Shown: positions 23,642-34,150 of the stretch, piece by piece
How positions within the stretch are numbered: the stretch's first letter is position 1
How the letters are laid out: every line of letters begins with the position of its first letter
NCBI GenBank assembly: GCA_028023455.1
Contig: JAQFVV010000021.1
Span: 682,001 to 746,000, forward strand
Direction of reading: 5' to 3'
Origin: Epiperipatus broadwayi
Lineage: Eukaryota; Onychophora; Udeonychophora; Euonychophora; Peripatidae
DNA: 64,000 nt
The notes under the pieces: model-generated
Told to the model about the DNA's origin: nothing
The model's database searches: none
The model's input: the letters and a program-made list of their open reading frames with translations, nothing else
Position numbers and translations under genes: made by a program

Positions 23642-24239
23642 TACAATTTTGTTTTAATTAATGGACATTTTATATATATTTCTAGTAAATTTAATGAGCA
23701 TGTATGTAATTTTACCACTTAACAAATATCTAACACCTAGACTACTAACTCATTCATGGAACAAATATGTCTGAATATTTTACTAAGATAATTTTCAAGC
23801 AAGATTCATAAAAAGCCATGCTCTGGCAAAATAGATTAGCATTGACATAACAAAAGTTGGAGATTGTTTGCAAATTCATCTAAATGATTCTTTAGGAACT
23901 TTGCTTGTGTATTAACTTAGTAATGTATTCAGACTTGTTTTTTCTGTGAATGGAATTTATATATGTATGTATGTTTTTATGCTCTCGACCCTCTGGAAAC
24001 CACCATTTATCTTTTTGGTTAACTATTAAGCTATGAGTCCAAAATGAAAACACAATAATGTTTTCAATCCACGATCATTCATTTGTATACTCATATAGAT
24101 CTGAACCCATTTCAGTATCTATACATTTTGGCATTTTTCGTTCTTCAATAACCATAGTCATCATTATGTTTTCAGTCAGGATTGGTATCAAACCATTAAA
24201 CACCACAAGATTACCATTCCCATGCTTAGACAAACTGTT
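23642..24239. other. AT-rich DNA, no gene seen
   Basis: Overlapping 66- and 73-codon frames on opposite strands at 24058-24279 have no family signature. They run into the foldback element that follows and are probably chance frames. Confidence 0.35.
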
Positions 24240-24440
24240 AAAATGGAGGGAAAACTCTTCATACAGTAGTGCCACCTAGTGCAAGCCAGAATACCAGGAT
24301 ATTGGATGAGTAGGCAATAGGTAGTGATTTTATTCACAAACTTTCTTGCACTGGGTGGCGCTATTGTATGGAGAGTTTGCTTTAGTTTTAATAGCTTGTG
24401 TAAACATATGGAAAGGTGATCATGTGATATTATGTCATTA
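24240..24440. mobile_element. Long-TSD foldback family, compact copy
   Basis: Left end GGGAAAACTCTTCATACAGT, inner GTGCCACCTAGTGCAAGCC. The right half has the inverse, GGTGGCGCTATTGTATGGAG. It continues into the reverse complement of CACATGATCACCTTTCC, the outer end seen at 21495 and 62286. This copy is inverted relative to 21495. The central region is deleted. A target duplication is not evident. Confidence 0.7.
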
Positions 24441-24468
24441 ATAAATAATATGATATATATATATCTAT

Positions 24469-24525
24469 GGGCAGAGAGATTGTAAAAGATCTAGAAAAAA
24501 GCCCATGTGAGATGAGTAGATTTCA
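24469..24525 (+). pseudogene. Short RTE LINE fragment
   Basis: The bases from GAGAGATTGTAAAAGATCTAG to AAAAGCCCATGTGAGATGAG align to the C-terminal coding part of the RTE copy at 58600-58640 (AGAGATTGTAAAAGACCCAG). Only about 55 bp are alignable. It is a scrap without coding ability. Confidence 0.5.
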
Positions 24526-25770
24526 GGAGTTGTGACATGAAAATGGTTAATGGATAAAAGACTGGATTAAACTCCCAGAGACTTCCAAGCTTGCAGAGGA
24601 CTAATAAAGGTTGAAATTGATTGGTATCAATCGCAAATTCTAATGCTATATTTTGTAGATCTGTTTATGCAAGTTTTTATTTTATTTTAGATATATACTA
24701 TATAACTTAAAAACTTAACTTTTATGGATTTTGTAACTAGTAAGAAAGAAAATAATTCCGTATGATTACTAGCTGTCATGTGATCTTTATTTTATTTTTT
24801 CCTTTTGAAAGAAAATTGCTATTTACATGGAATTGCAAAGTTAGTTTCAAAGAGACTAAAAGAAATGTTATTTCAAGTTAATAACTTTTTAAAAGCTTAT
24901 TTTGTTAATTGTTGTTTGAAAAAATAGGCGGTTTAATTTCTGATTGTATATAATTGTGCTTTACTTGGAAATTCCTGTGATATATCTCCTTTAGTTTTTC
25001 TTTCTTTTTTAAAAAGAAAAAGAAAGACACGTAAAACAAAAAATCAGGTGAGTATTTGACAATTTTATATCAAAGAAGATATTTTCTGTAAGTTTGCAAA
25101 AAAATAGTATCTTCTTTCTCAGCGTTCTGTTTTTTTCTTTTTAAGTGTGTGCGAAAAAAGCCATATTACTTCCACGAAACTAATCAAAAATGCTACCTAT
25201 TAACTCCATTCGTCTATGCATACACTGTTGTGCATAATTTGGCACCGTTGCAGAGGGATATATCCATGGGTTGTGGCCATTTATACCAACTTCCACATTA
25301 GAACTTCTTGTGAACTCCTGAGTGTATCCGTCTACCACATTTTCCCATTGAGGTTTAAATCAAGATAAAACAAATTTTTATTTTTAACAAGATTAGCATT
25401 TTTTTCACATAGTTTGTTCATAACCAAACCAAGCAATTATTCAATGGATAGACAGTAAATGGCAAAATGGATATTCTTATTTAGGGAGGTAATGTTTCCA
25501 ACATATTCTGGATTTGTTATAGTACTCAAGGTCAGATGTTTTTCAGGTAGCTAGACCATAGCCAAATCAGAGAATTATAAGACAGTAAATAGCTTAAGTG
25601 GTTATTGTTAGTGATATTGGGTTGACAATAAACAAAAATATGATTGCAGTATGATCCCATTTTCATGATAGATGAGGAAGTAGTTGCAATAATTTACGAT
25701 TCACATGATTAACTGCAGTGATTGATGCAGTGATACAGTGAAAGGTTGGGGAAGTATTCAATTATCTGAT
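24526..25770. other. AT-rich DNA, no gene seen
   Basis: Holds a palindromic run of T and A at 25001-25025 and a possible short exon-like segment at 24995-25047 (see findings). The part from 25200 to 25370 is slightly GC-richer but has stops in all frames. Confidence 0.35.
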
Positions 25771-25915
25771 ATCATCATCATTTTCAATTATTATTGACTA
25801 ACTTCAGGATGAAGATCTCTCCATGTTTAATCCATCTCAATCTCTTTTCTATACCCCTATACACTATCTTACTTTATCAACCCATTTTACATGTGGTCTC
25901 TTTCTAGGTTAAATA
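25771..25915 (-). pseudogene. RTE LINE 3' end (minus strand)
   Basis: Read on the minus strand, it aligns to the end of the RTE copies at 29220-29380 and 58610-58770: GAAAGAGACCACATGTAAAA, then GATGGATTAAACATGGAGAG and CTTCATCCTGAAG. It finishes with a (TGATGA) tail, as RTE elements do. Only about 145 bp are present and there are stops. Confidence 0.7.
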
Positions 25916-26079
25916 TTGATTATAACATGTAATGTAGATACATTAGCAGCATTATTAAAAATAGATTGAAATAATAAAAGAATAAAAAGTTATCCAATAT
26001 CTCTATTGTTTGGGATTTTATAAGCTGTTTGAGAACAGGAAGTATGAGAGCTGTGCCACACATCCCTCGTAATTAATCA

Positions 26080-27210
26080 ATTAATGTTGTAGATAAATTA
26101 TTGCAGCAAGTCAATTTTAACATACAGAAAAAAATATTCTATTATAGAAATATTAAATTGGATTGGTGAAGAGATATTTGCAACAATAAATAACAAAATC
26201 TATAAAATTAATCATGGTTGGCCAATGGGACTACCATTTAGTGGAGTTATCTGCGGCATGTATTTATCTAAATTTGAAAAACTGATTATTCTAAAATTTG
26301 AGTGTCTGCCAAAAACAAGTTTATACTTCAGATATGTGGGCAATATGCTACTATGTGCAGATGAAGAACCAATGGATCAAATTCATCTAGAGTAGGCATT
26401 CATGATTTCCTTGGTATCGACTATTGAGAAGGAAGACCTATCAAATTTTTAGACTTAAACATTCAATGACAGAATAATGTATTGTATTATAGAATAGAAG
26501 TGAAGCCCTTAAATGTGAGAAGCATCATACACCCTAAGTCTATAAGCCTCTGTTCCATAAATACATGGAACTGAAAGGTTTTCTCCACAGGAACTGGTAA
26601 TTATGCAAGTTTGAAGATGATCAGAGAAAAAACACAGAATTACATATGAAAGACCTAATTAACAGAGAGTACAATATTAAAAAAATAAATGCAATAATAG
26701 CCAATTATATAAAAAAAATTAGGCACACTCTAAATCTCCAATCTGAAGACAAAAAATGAGCTAGTCCTCCTTAGGTGTCTAAAGTTGTGCAAAAATTAAA
26801 AAAAAAAAGTACCAATAAATACAACATCAGTTTTTGGCCACCTTCCATCTTTAAAATAAATTGAAAGATAAAATAGAGAGGCTGCATGCCAAATAGTATA
26901 TAAAATTGCATGCAAAGAGATGAATTGCTTAAAGCTTGCGATGAAGAAATGAGAGGCTAACATATCCACAAGACTAGCACAGAACAATTATCTATACAAC
27001 TGGGCTAAGAAAGGTATGAACTGTTATCTATATTTTTAGGGCATGAGCTACAGTCAGGACACAGCTTCAGCCTCTCTAGGGCAGACATTGTTTGCTCTGA
27101 GAGAGATGACAGAAATAAAAAGATGAAGGTGACATGGTCTATAGCTAAAGATATGCACACAATAAATGAAAAAGAATGTAGCCACTTTCTTTCTAAAAAA
27201 TGACATCTAT
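26080..27210 (+). pseudogene. Penelope-like element relic: RT plus GIY-YIG
   Basis: The longest PLE coding relic in the window. From about 26145 one frame reads ILNWIGEEIFATINNKIYK, INHGWPMGLPFSGVI, then LYFRYVGNML. This matches the PLE reverse-transcriptase block in which MG-P-S precedes the catalytic Y-V-D-D; here the pair is V-G-N, so catalysis is lost. Next comes a -FLDLNI-like strand in another frame (about 26440) and IEVKPLNVRSIIHPKS. The C-terminal GIY-YIG part is visible near 26950-27200: ISTRLAQNNYLYNWA, then ADIVCSERDDRNKKM and INEKECSHFL. These match the element at 49.6 kb (STRLAQHKYSYNRA and CRERHD). Many stops and shifts; dead. Confidence 0.8.
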
Positions 27211-27450
27211 AACTTCCAGTACTATTATTAGAATGTAAATTAACTGTTAAAATTCAATGCTAATTCGATCTATAATATTTAAAACAACTTTAAAATCAGA
27301 TTTCAGCGATTGTTAATTATATAATACCATGATTGTGATACATTTTAATATTGAGAGCACATAGCTCAATAAAATAAATATCTGTAACATGAAAAAAAAA
27401 AACCCTGATCTACTGTTAAATATATAAGCATTTACTAAATCATTATAGTT

Positions 27451-27553
27451 GTCAAGCGTTTGTGGTCGAGAGGTCAGCATAGCTGCTTTACAAGCAGTTG
27501 TCCCAGGTTAGCGGGTTCTCTTCCCGGCCAATGCTATGACACATGAAAAAAAA
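27451..27553 (+). mobile_element. tRNA-derived SINE with 14-bp target duplication
   Basis: Begins GTCAAGCGTTTGTGGTCGAG, contains AGCATAGCTGCTTTACAAGC, box B GGGTTCTCTTCCC, ends ATGCTATGACACATG plus A-tail. It is flanked by AAATCATTATAGTT (27437-27450) and AAATCATTAGAGTT (27551-27564), a 14-bp target duplication with one mismatch. It combines the anticodon-arm region of the Gly-like subfamily with the ATGCTATGACA tail of the second one, so it is intermediate between them. Confidence 0.88.
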
Positions 27554-27564
27554 TCATTAGAGTT

Positions 27565-28181
27565 ATGATTTGTTAAATACCCATTTTCCAATTACTTAAT
27601 TAATTAATTATTTAGATTGAATATGGGCCATCTACTTGAATCTTTGCCCTGATAAAATTTCAAGATTCACTTGAATGGGTTTGAAATTTAGATTTATCAC
27701 TGCAGACTATTGTACTAATACTAAATGAAGCACTGTACTGTATCAGACATTATTGTAATTTGCATATGCTTATATGTTAAGTTCTTTGGTTAAACATAGA
27801 TTAAGTAATTGGGTGATAGAATGCTATGACCAAGAAATAACATTCGATTATAATCGGTAGATGTTGTCATTGTTTGCAACCATCTACATCCAATTTGTAA
27901 TAGCATTTTAACTTATGACTACAACATGAGTGATAAAGCATATGATTATTAAAGATTTACAACGGATCACACTTTTATCATAATGCTTTATTTGATATCA
28001 GACTGTTTTAACTGATTAGCAGTTTTTTCAGATTTCAAAAGCAATTGTATCATAATTATCTTACTTAAACTTTCACTAACTTGATATAATAAGCATATAA
28101 AGATTCCAAACACAAAAATACAGTCTTAACAAATTCCATCAATTAAAAAATTAACATTTAATATCTGTATTAACTCAAAAT
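27565..28181. other. AT-rich DNA, one possible SINE scrap
   Basis: GTTTGCAACCATCTACATCC near 27874 resembles the second SINE subfamily on the minus strand, but the rest of the element is not visible. Otherwise nothing recognised. Confidence 0.35.
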
Positions 28182-28322
28182 TTCAAGCTCTCTATAACCA
28201 TCCACTCCATCATATACAACCAATACACTTGATCACATTTATCTCTTTCACTCTTTGTGTTCATGTGTATGGGTTATATAAAATGAAGTGGATGGTTGTA
28301 GGGAGCTTGAAAGTCCGAGTTC
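28182..28322. mobile_element. Foldback containing tRNA-like 3' halves
   Basis: The left arm TCAAGCTCTCTATAACCATC pairs with the right arm GGTTGTAGGGAGCTTGA-AAG region (about 28276-28322). The right arm goes on to GTCCGAGTTCAAATC, a box-B-like sequence shared with the 15648/16120 elements. It looks like two opposed copies of a tRNA-like segment with a loop of about 60 bp. Confidence 0.55.
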
Positions 28323-28636
28323 AAATCTCTTCTAAATTACATTAAGTTCAGTATAGAAAATATACTTATATTTAAATATTATTTAATATTTATATATTAT
28401 TAAGCAAACATATAAATCATATAAGTAAATAACATTAAATATAATCATTTCTAAATGCAGCAGTAAATAATAGATTCTCCCACTTCAATAAACAATACTG
28501 ACAATGCCATAATAAGCAAATGAATTAATTCACTTTACTATTATTCTTCTTTGCATATAAAGATGATCGTCTTCAGTTATACATTATTGTGCTATAATAA
28601 ATTTATCAACGAGATGTATTTTAAGAGTTGGTTTAA

Positions 28637-28783
28637 AACAATTTTCAATAATCACTGATTGTTGTCAAGTGTTGGTGGCCTAATGGTTAGCATAGCTGCC
28701 TTCCAAGCAACTAGCCCAGGTTCGATTCCCAGTCAACGCATTTGACATATAAAAAAAACAATCAGTGATTGATGTTCATTGTT
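28637..28783 (+). mobile_element. tRNA-Gly SINE between 27-bp inverted repeats
   Basis: The SINE (28664-28757) reads GTCAAGTGTTGGTGGCCTAA, CTGCCTTCCAAGCA (Gly-UCC arm) and box B GGTTCGATTCCC (perfect), and ends with AACGCATTTGACATAT plus A-run. It is the best-preserved copy and closest to tRNA-Gly(UCC). Instead of a direct target duplication it lies between inverted arms: 28637-28663 and 28757-28783, with 14 innermost bases exact (AATCACTGATTGTT) and 22 of 27 matching overall. A CAAG leader and a CATTTGACATAT tail exclude a plain tRNA gene, although a transcribed tRNA-like RNA cannot be ruled out. Confidence 0.85.
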
Positions 28784-28796
28784 TTTTTAACTATTT

Positions 28797-29385
28797 CAAT
28801 TAGAAGTTAACAACTACAAATGCCTTGGCCAGATTATTATTACAGATGAAAGTGTAATGGATGAAATTAATCGTAGATTTAAACTTGGCTGTATGTCTTT
28901 TGGTAGAAATAAACTCAATATTAAAAGAAAATGTGCTTATGCGTTGAAAGGAAGATTTTTAACTAAATGTGTTTTACCAGTTCTTACTTATGGATCTGAG
29001 AGTTGGACACTTATCACAGGAGCAGTACAGATACTTCAAACTACTCAACAAAGTATGATGAGATGCATGTTAAGAATAACAAGAAGAGGTCGAAATATAT
29101 GGATGAGAAAATAAGCAGGTGTTACTGACATCATTGAAAGGATTAAAAGATTGGAAGTGGAGTTGGGCTGAACATATTTTTAAAAGCAAATGATAATAGA
29201 TGAGTAGTTAAAATTGGAACTGGATTATAAGAGATGGTAAAAGAGCTAAAAGGTGACCACATGTGAGATGGATGGATGAAATAAGGAAATATCCTGGGAT
29301 GATGTGGAGAGAAGAGGCTAGAGATTAGAGAGCTTCATCCTATTGTGGATCAATTATGATTAAAAATAATGATGATGTGATATAT
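28797..29385 (+). pseudogene. RTE LINE 3' end, ORF2 C-terminus
   Basis: Encodes the C-terminal part of an RTE-type (endonuclease-reverse transcriptase) ORF2. From about 28800: NNYKCLGQIIITDESVMDEI, then FLTKCVLPVLTYGSESWTL and TTQQSMMRCMLRITRRGR. These are the conserved thumb/post-RT blocks (CVLPVLTYG-E-WTL). An open stretch of 85 codons from the Met at 28857 ends at 29114. After that the frame is broken, but WDDVERRG and LLWIN-like pieces follow. It ends in a TGATGATG-like tail before an (AT)n run. 5'-truncated and inactive. The upstream edge abuts the inverted repeat around the SINE at 28783. Confidence 0.85.
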
Positions 29386-29393
29386 ATATATAT

Positions 29394-30450
29394 TGTAACG
29401 GGAATGAAATGATGAAGGTACGTTTTTTTATATTTATATATAATACAGATTCTTAAATTCAAAATTATCCACCTTCCATTCCCACAAGCACAGAAAACAT
29501 ACGGACATAAACAAATCTATATCCATACTTGACCGAACCTGCGACCCTACTGATATTGCTCCAGGTTATCTTTCCCGGTTAAATGTCTCCCGACTGCTGT
29601 AATTATTAAAAAATTACAGTGCTTGGATACTTTATAAAATTAAATGGGATCAAGAATACTGCACCACTAGTCTCACATGTTACTTAGTACTCAAAATGGA
29701 ATAATAATTATAACCCAAACCCCTCCGGATATATTAACTGTCTGGAATGGTGAAGAATGAGATGAAACAGATAAAATAATTAAGGAATCTTTAATATAAT
29801 AAATAAACAACAAAAAGGAAATCAATTGAAATATTTACATACAATAAAAAATCATTGGATATAATGTTACAATTAAATGTATGGTTTAAATCCTATAAAT
29901 GATTATAATCTACGGAAATAAATTATCAATTTATAGTCGTCATTCCAGTATTAGAAAGAGTTTAATTATTGTCTATATCATTAATATCTGGAATTTGCAA
30001 TTGGTTTAAATCAAAAGTATGTGCATATATGTTCTATATAGGTGTGATATGTAATTTACCTAGGTTTTTCTTCATCTCCGATATGAGTTAAGGTCCTGCT
30101 GACCACCGCATGGAATTCCTCCACTTCTTTAGCAGGGAACGGTCACTCTTAGATTGGACTTGGTTTGTGGAATTTCTTTTCATTCATAGAGAATTCTCCA
30201 TCCTAGAACATCAAGGGCATGGCAGGCGGATCATCAGGCAGGCGCTACATCAGCAGTTGTTACATGGCGAAGGTGACCGTTCGAGCACAGTTGGTCTGAA
30301 TCGACCAGCAATCATGATAGCCCTTAGCCACATATCCTTGAAGCTTCACTTATGTTGTAGTTTATTTCATGTTCATACAGTCTTCAGTCTTCTATGTGGA
30401 GGTCCTTTGACTCAGCTTTCTGGTTTTTCTTTTCAAATTTAACTTTTCAT
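29394..30450. other. GC-richer segment of unknown origin
   Basis: Starts TGTAACGGGAATGAAATG directly after an AT microsatellite. The first 250 bp and the block 30060-30450 have clearly more G+C and CpG than the surroundings. A 110-codon open frame covers 30110-30442 (Met start, no recognised motif; contains GHGRRIIRQALHQQ). On the minus strand GGTCGCAGGTTCGGTCA near 29555 is box-B-like. A solo LTR or recent unknown insertion is possible; I could not match direct repeats or a TG...CA boundary with confidence. Confidence 0.35.
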
Positions 30451-31685
30451 GTCTGCCTTCTATTATATTTTTCTGCTTCTTATCAGAGCAGTGTCCTCAC
30501 TGAAGTCTCTACATGAACTCACCTTTAGAATTAATTTAATGTCTTTTTTTCAAATTCTTTCATTATCTTGATCCTTTTGTTTGTAGCTTTCTGTTCACAC
30601 CTTTCACTTTAAGATGCCTTCAGCAACTTATACAAATTTTTTCATACAATTTCGTAGCAACATTTTACATTTATTTCTTATTTGTTTTCTTTTCCTTTTA
30701 ACAAAATAAATTTTTAATAAAATTTTTATTTGACATGCATTAAACATTGCTGTCTTTATACATACTTTATACATATTTTCATACATGCATTTCGTTTTTC
30801 ATCAAATGTGTACTTTTATGGAATAGATCTTTATCTTTTGTCATGTTTTAAATTCTATTTTAATCTTATTTAAACTCCTCAAATTTTTACTTTTTCTTAT
30901 AAATCATTTTTGATATTTTGTTCATATTTCCTTTCTCACTTTTGATTTTAAGCCAAATATACGATTTCAATATTTTCTAACTTTACCTCATATATTTTCA
31001 AAATATACACTTTGGAGGGTAAAAGATAAGAATCTTGTTTGATTTCATTTCCATCTCTTTCATTTCATTACAGTAATAAATTACATCCTTATCTTTCTTC
31101 ATTGGTTAGATTCTTTTATTTATTTCTTTTCTTTTTTCTATTTCAAAATGAAAACTACAATATTTAATATTGTTTAATATTAAATATATACATGTGGGAT
31201 CGCAGTATGTGCGATCATCACAATATATATATAAAATTAAGTGGCAGATTGAGACAACAGTTTAATTTATCTAAACCAAGATTTCACTTTATTTTATTTA
31301 TCTGAGAATTAGTGCAAAAATCTTTTGTTTTTCTGTCGGTTATTCCATCACTATGTTAAATCATGCAGGACTCAGCATATTTGATTAGAATTGTATGCAA
31401 GTTTTAATAACAGTACACAAAGATAAATTACTAATAGCATCATTTTCCACACTCAGCAATGTTTTTTAAATACATTCAATATTCACAGGTGATGACCAAA
31501 CAAAAACCATGAACATACTTTTTGCTCTTGCACAAGTGCTGGTTGCATTACATCTTCATATTGCAAGTTTCTCTGAAAAGTGGATCACATCAATAAACTG
31601 CATTCGGCTTCTATTCTTATTTACTAATTTATAGTGTAAACAACTTTAAATTAAACATATCTCACAAAGGGAGTAAATCATTTTC
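30451..31685. other. Pyrimidine-rich AT DNA, no gene seen
   Basis: The plus strand of 30530-31140 is markedly T+C-rich. A short palindromic stretch GATCGCAGTATGTGCGATC is at 31199-31217. No coding frame is recognised. Confidence 0.4.
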
Positions 31686-32226
31686 TCTCCAGGCTATGCA
31701 TTAAGTACGCTGTAAATGTTGAACACATGATCAAAAATAAAATAAATCCTCCTATTCTTAGAGCTCCGATGTTTATAAGCATAACCTTGTCAACATTGTT
31801 GGTAATTCAAAGTTAATGTAGTTTAGCAGCCAGATGGAATATGGCATTTAGAAGTTATTAAACTCATAATTAATTATACAAGGCTGGAGACAGATTCTCT
31901 CTTTTAACATTCTTGATTATAATAATTAAATAAGATTTAATATGTAAATGTCAAAATTAAACATAGTTCAGTGTAAATCTAAACAAAGAGAATCAATTAT
32001 GATCCCCCAGGCTATGAGTTAAAAACACTAAATGTTGAGCCTGGGATCAAAATTGAATAAATTCACATATTCTTGACAGTTCTGATGTTTATAAGCATAC
32101 CTTTGTTAATACTGTTGGTATTTCAGAGTGGAATTAATTTATCATAATAGATTAAATTTGGCACTTAAGAGTTATTAAATTCTTAATCAATTATACAAAG
32201 ATGAAGACAGTATTTCTCTTTTAATA
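31686..32226 (+). repeat. Diverged tandem duplication, about 318-bp offset
   Basis: Copy 1 (31686-31905) and copy 2 (32004-32226) both start CCAGGCTATG. They share ATGTTTATAAGCATA-CCTTGT, GTTGGTA-TTC, and AATTATACAA-G at corresponding places. Identity looks about 70-75%. Non-coding; origin unknown. Confidence 0.65.
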
Positions 32227-33571
32227 CCTTGTTTAATTCATAATGTGTTTTAATTTTTTATGGAATGTAAGCATATGTTGATTAGCTGCTTAATAAATGT
32301 TTGAAAAACCAGATATCCTCAAATGAGAATTGAGTATATTTTTTATTTTTGTAGAGCCACCTTGCAAATCACTGTAACTTATTCCAAATTACTTTGTTTT
32401 ACAGAATAGCAAACATCAATCACAAAATAATCTAGATAGAATATCACATTTTCAGTTAATCCTTTTTGTCATAAAAAAGATAAAAAATATTCATATTTTT
32501 AAGGTGCAACACCTTGACCACATTGCTGAAGGCCACATTATGTTACAGTCATGGTTTTATTTTTAACAGTCAACTCACCTAAGCTGGGATTTTTACATTC
32601 TATATAATAATTGATATCCATTTACTGACCACAGTTAGGTGACTGGCTGAGTTGTTTCTTTGTGATATTTAGAAATTGTTTTTTTTTTAAGATTTGTGAT
32701 ATAGATCATGGATAAGATGAATAGAATCTCTGATATTAACCAACCTATCCATTTTGTATCATGTTGAAATACTGCAACATGTCTTGTTTACTCAACATTC
32801 TTTTTACCTTTAAATCTGAAGAATTAAATGCTGAAGAAGTGGTTTAGATTTGCCAGCAATTTATGTTTGCAATTTTATTGATGTAACTTTTTAGAAAGAT
32901 TTTTTAAATGTAAGATATATTGTCAACCATGTGCAATCTCATTCAATACAAAATATATCTAAAAATTGATAAAAATAGATGTACAACTATGTTTGATGTA
33001 ACCACATTCATATTATGACTGTTTAACCCACAGTCAGAATTTGTTTATACTTAGACATTAGACAGTTTTCAGGTTCTAGATGCATACTAATATGTTATGC
33101 CTAAAAACAAAATAAAATAATTAAGAAATGCAACAATATAACAATTGATAATATGATGATGATCATCAGAAGTTGTTGTGCTTGTACAGCAATAAGGCAA
33201 AAATATTTGAAGTTTTTTTTAGATTGATGCTTAATTTGCCACAATGTTTATCACATGACCTCCTGAACAGATAACCCTTCACTTACTTTAATATCTTCCA
33301 TAGTTTTCCAGCTCTCTTAACAAAATATTAATCCCACATTACCGTATTACAGTTAGAACAGATTAACTCGACTCTTCTGCCATGTAATTTGAGTACTTAA
33401 TGATTTTCAAATGATAGTGCATTTAATTCTTTATCTCCAGACCAAATTTAAATGCACTATCATCTAGTAATTATTAATTTTTCAGGCTTATTATAGATAG
33501 TAGTAGAGTAAGGCATGTTTGCCATATATTATATAAGATAATGAATTACATAGTGAGTTGCTATAGAACCA
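32227..33571. other. AT-rich DNA; weak repeat near 32.5-32.7 kb
   Basis: GATATCCATTTACTGACCAC followed by GTTAGGTGACTGGC near 32618 resembles GATATCCATTTACCAACCAA with ATTAGATGATTACC near 59638, suggesting an old interspersed repeat. Otherwise no features. Confidence 0.35.
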
Positions 33572-33690
33572 CTAAAACATCACATGATCACTATTTCCTA
33601 TGCTTACACAAGCTAGAAACTAGTCTGGGTATATTGGATGAGTAGGCACTAGATAGGGATTTTATGCACATAACTTCTTGCATCCATGGA
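33572..33690. mobile_element. Long-TSD foldback family, internally deleted copy
   Basis: Starts ACATCACATGATCACTATTT and jumps to GCTAGAAACTAGTCTGGGTA, then ATTGGATGAGTAGGCACTAG and GGGATTTTATGCACA, matching the 62286 and 21495 copies. The AACTCTCCATACAGTAG ends are missing. No coding sequence. Confidence 0.7.
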
Positions 33691-34041
33691 ATGTTTACTA
33701 CTGTTTTAAGTGAGTTGTTGTGTTATAGTTACAGACTTTGCCCTTATGGCAGAAGTGTGGCAGACATTTATAGAGTGATTCTAGTATGGCAATGTAGCAT
33801 TAAATCTGTCTTAAGAGTCCAAAGGAATGTCAAATGTTTTGGAAGATTGCGTAACTAAAAGGACAGTCTGAACTTTGATGAATCTTTAGCTCTTATTTCT
33901 TTGCCCATTTTTTACTATGCTAAACTACATGTGTTATAATTAAATGCATAATTTATTGCCTGATTATGTTCTTCGGCCTTCAGGACTTATGCTCCTAAGT
34001 GCTTAGGAATATCACATCCTGAGTATTTAACAGTTTGAGGC
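33691..34041. other. AT-rich DNA, no gene seen
   Basis: A 64-codon frame at 33664-33858 shows no family signature and overlaps the transposon end. Not considered a gene. Confidence 0.35.
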
Positions 34042-34150
34042 TTTTTTTTCATATGTCATAGCATCGGCCGGGACGCGAACCCACAACCGTCTGCAACCAA
34101 CTACTTGCTTGCATGGCGGTTGCGATACCTCACGGCTAACAACACAAGAC
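34042..34150 (-). mobile_element. tRNA-derived SINE, second subfamily (minus)
   Basis: On the minus strand it begins GTCTTGTGTTGTTAGCCGTG, has GTTGTGGGTTCGCGTCCCGG (clean box B), and ends GATGCTATGACATATG plus A-run. It is flanked by ACAGTTTGAGGCTT (34030-34043) and ACAATTTGAAGCTT (34149-34162), a 14-bp target duplication with two mismatches. With intact CpGs in box B it is the least decayed member of this subfamily. Confidence 0.88.

Noticed and set aside
28664-28757. Functional tRNA-Gly(UCC) gene
   Set aside because: Box B is perfect, but the element has the SINE leader and A-tail, mismatches in the anticodon-arm/variable region (AGCAACTAG), and many sister copies. tRNAscan-SE would settle it.
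30110-30442. 110-codon plus-strand open frame in the GC-richer segment
   Set aside because: No recognised family or splice context; frames lengthen naturally in GC-richer DNA. Kept only as a note in the segment entry.
29394-31222. Complete LTR retrotransposon or solo LTR starting TGTAACGGG
   Set aside because: A TG start is present, but I could not find a matching CA end with a convincing 4-6 bp duplication or a second LTR copy.
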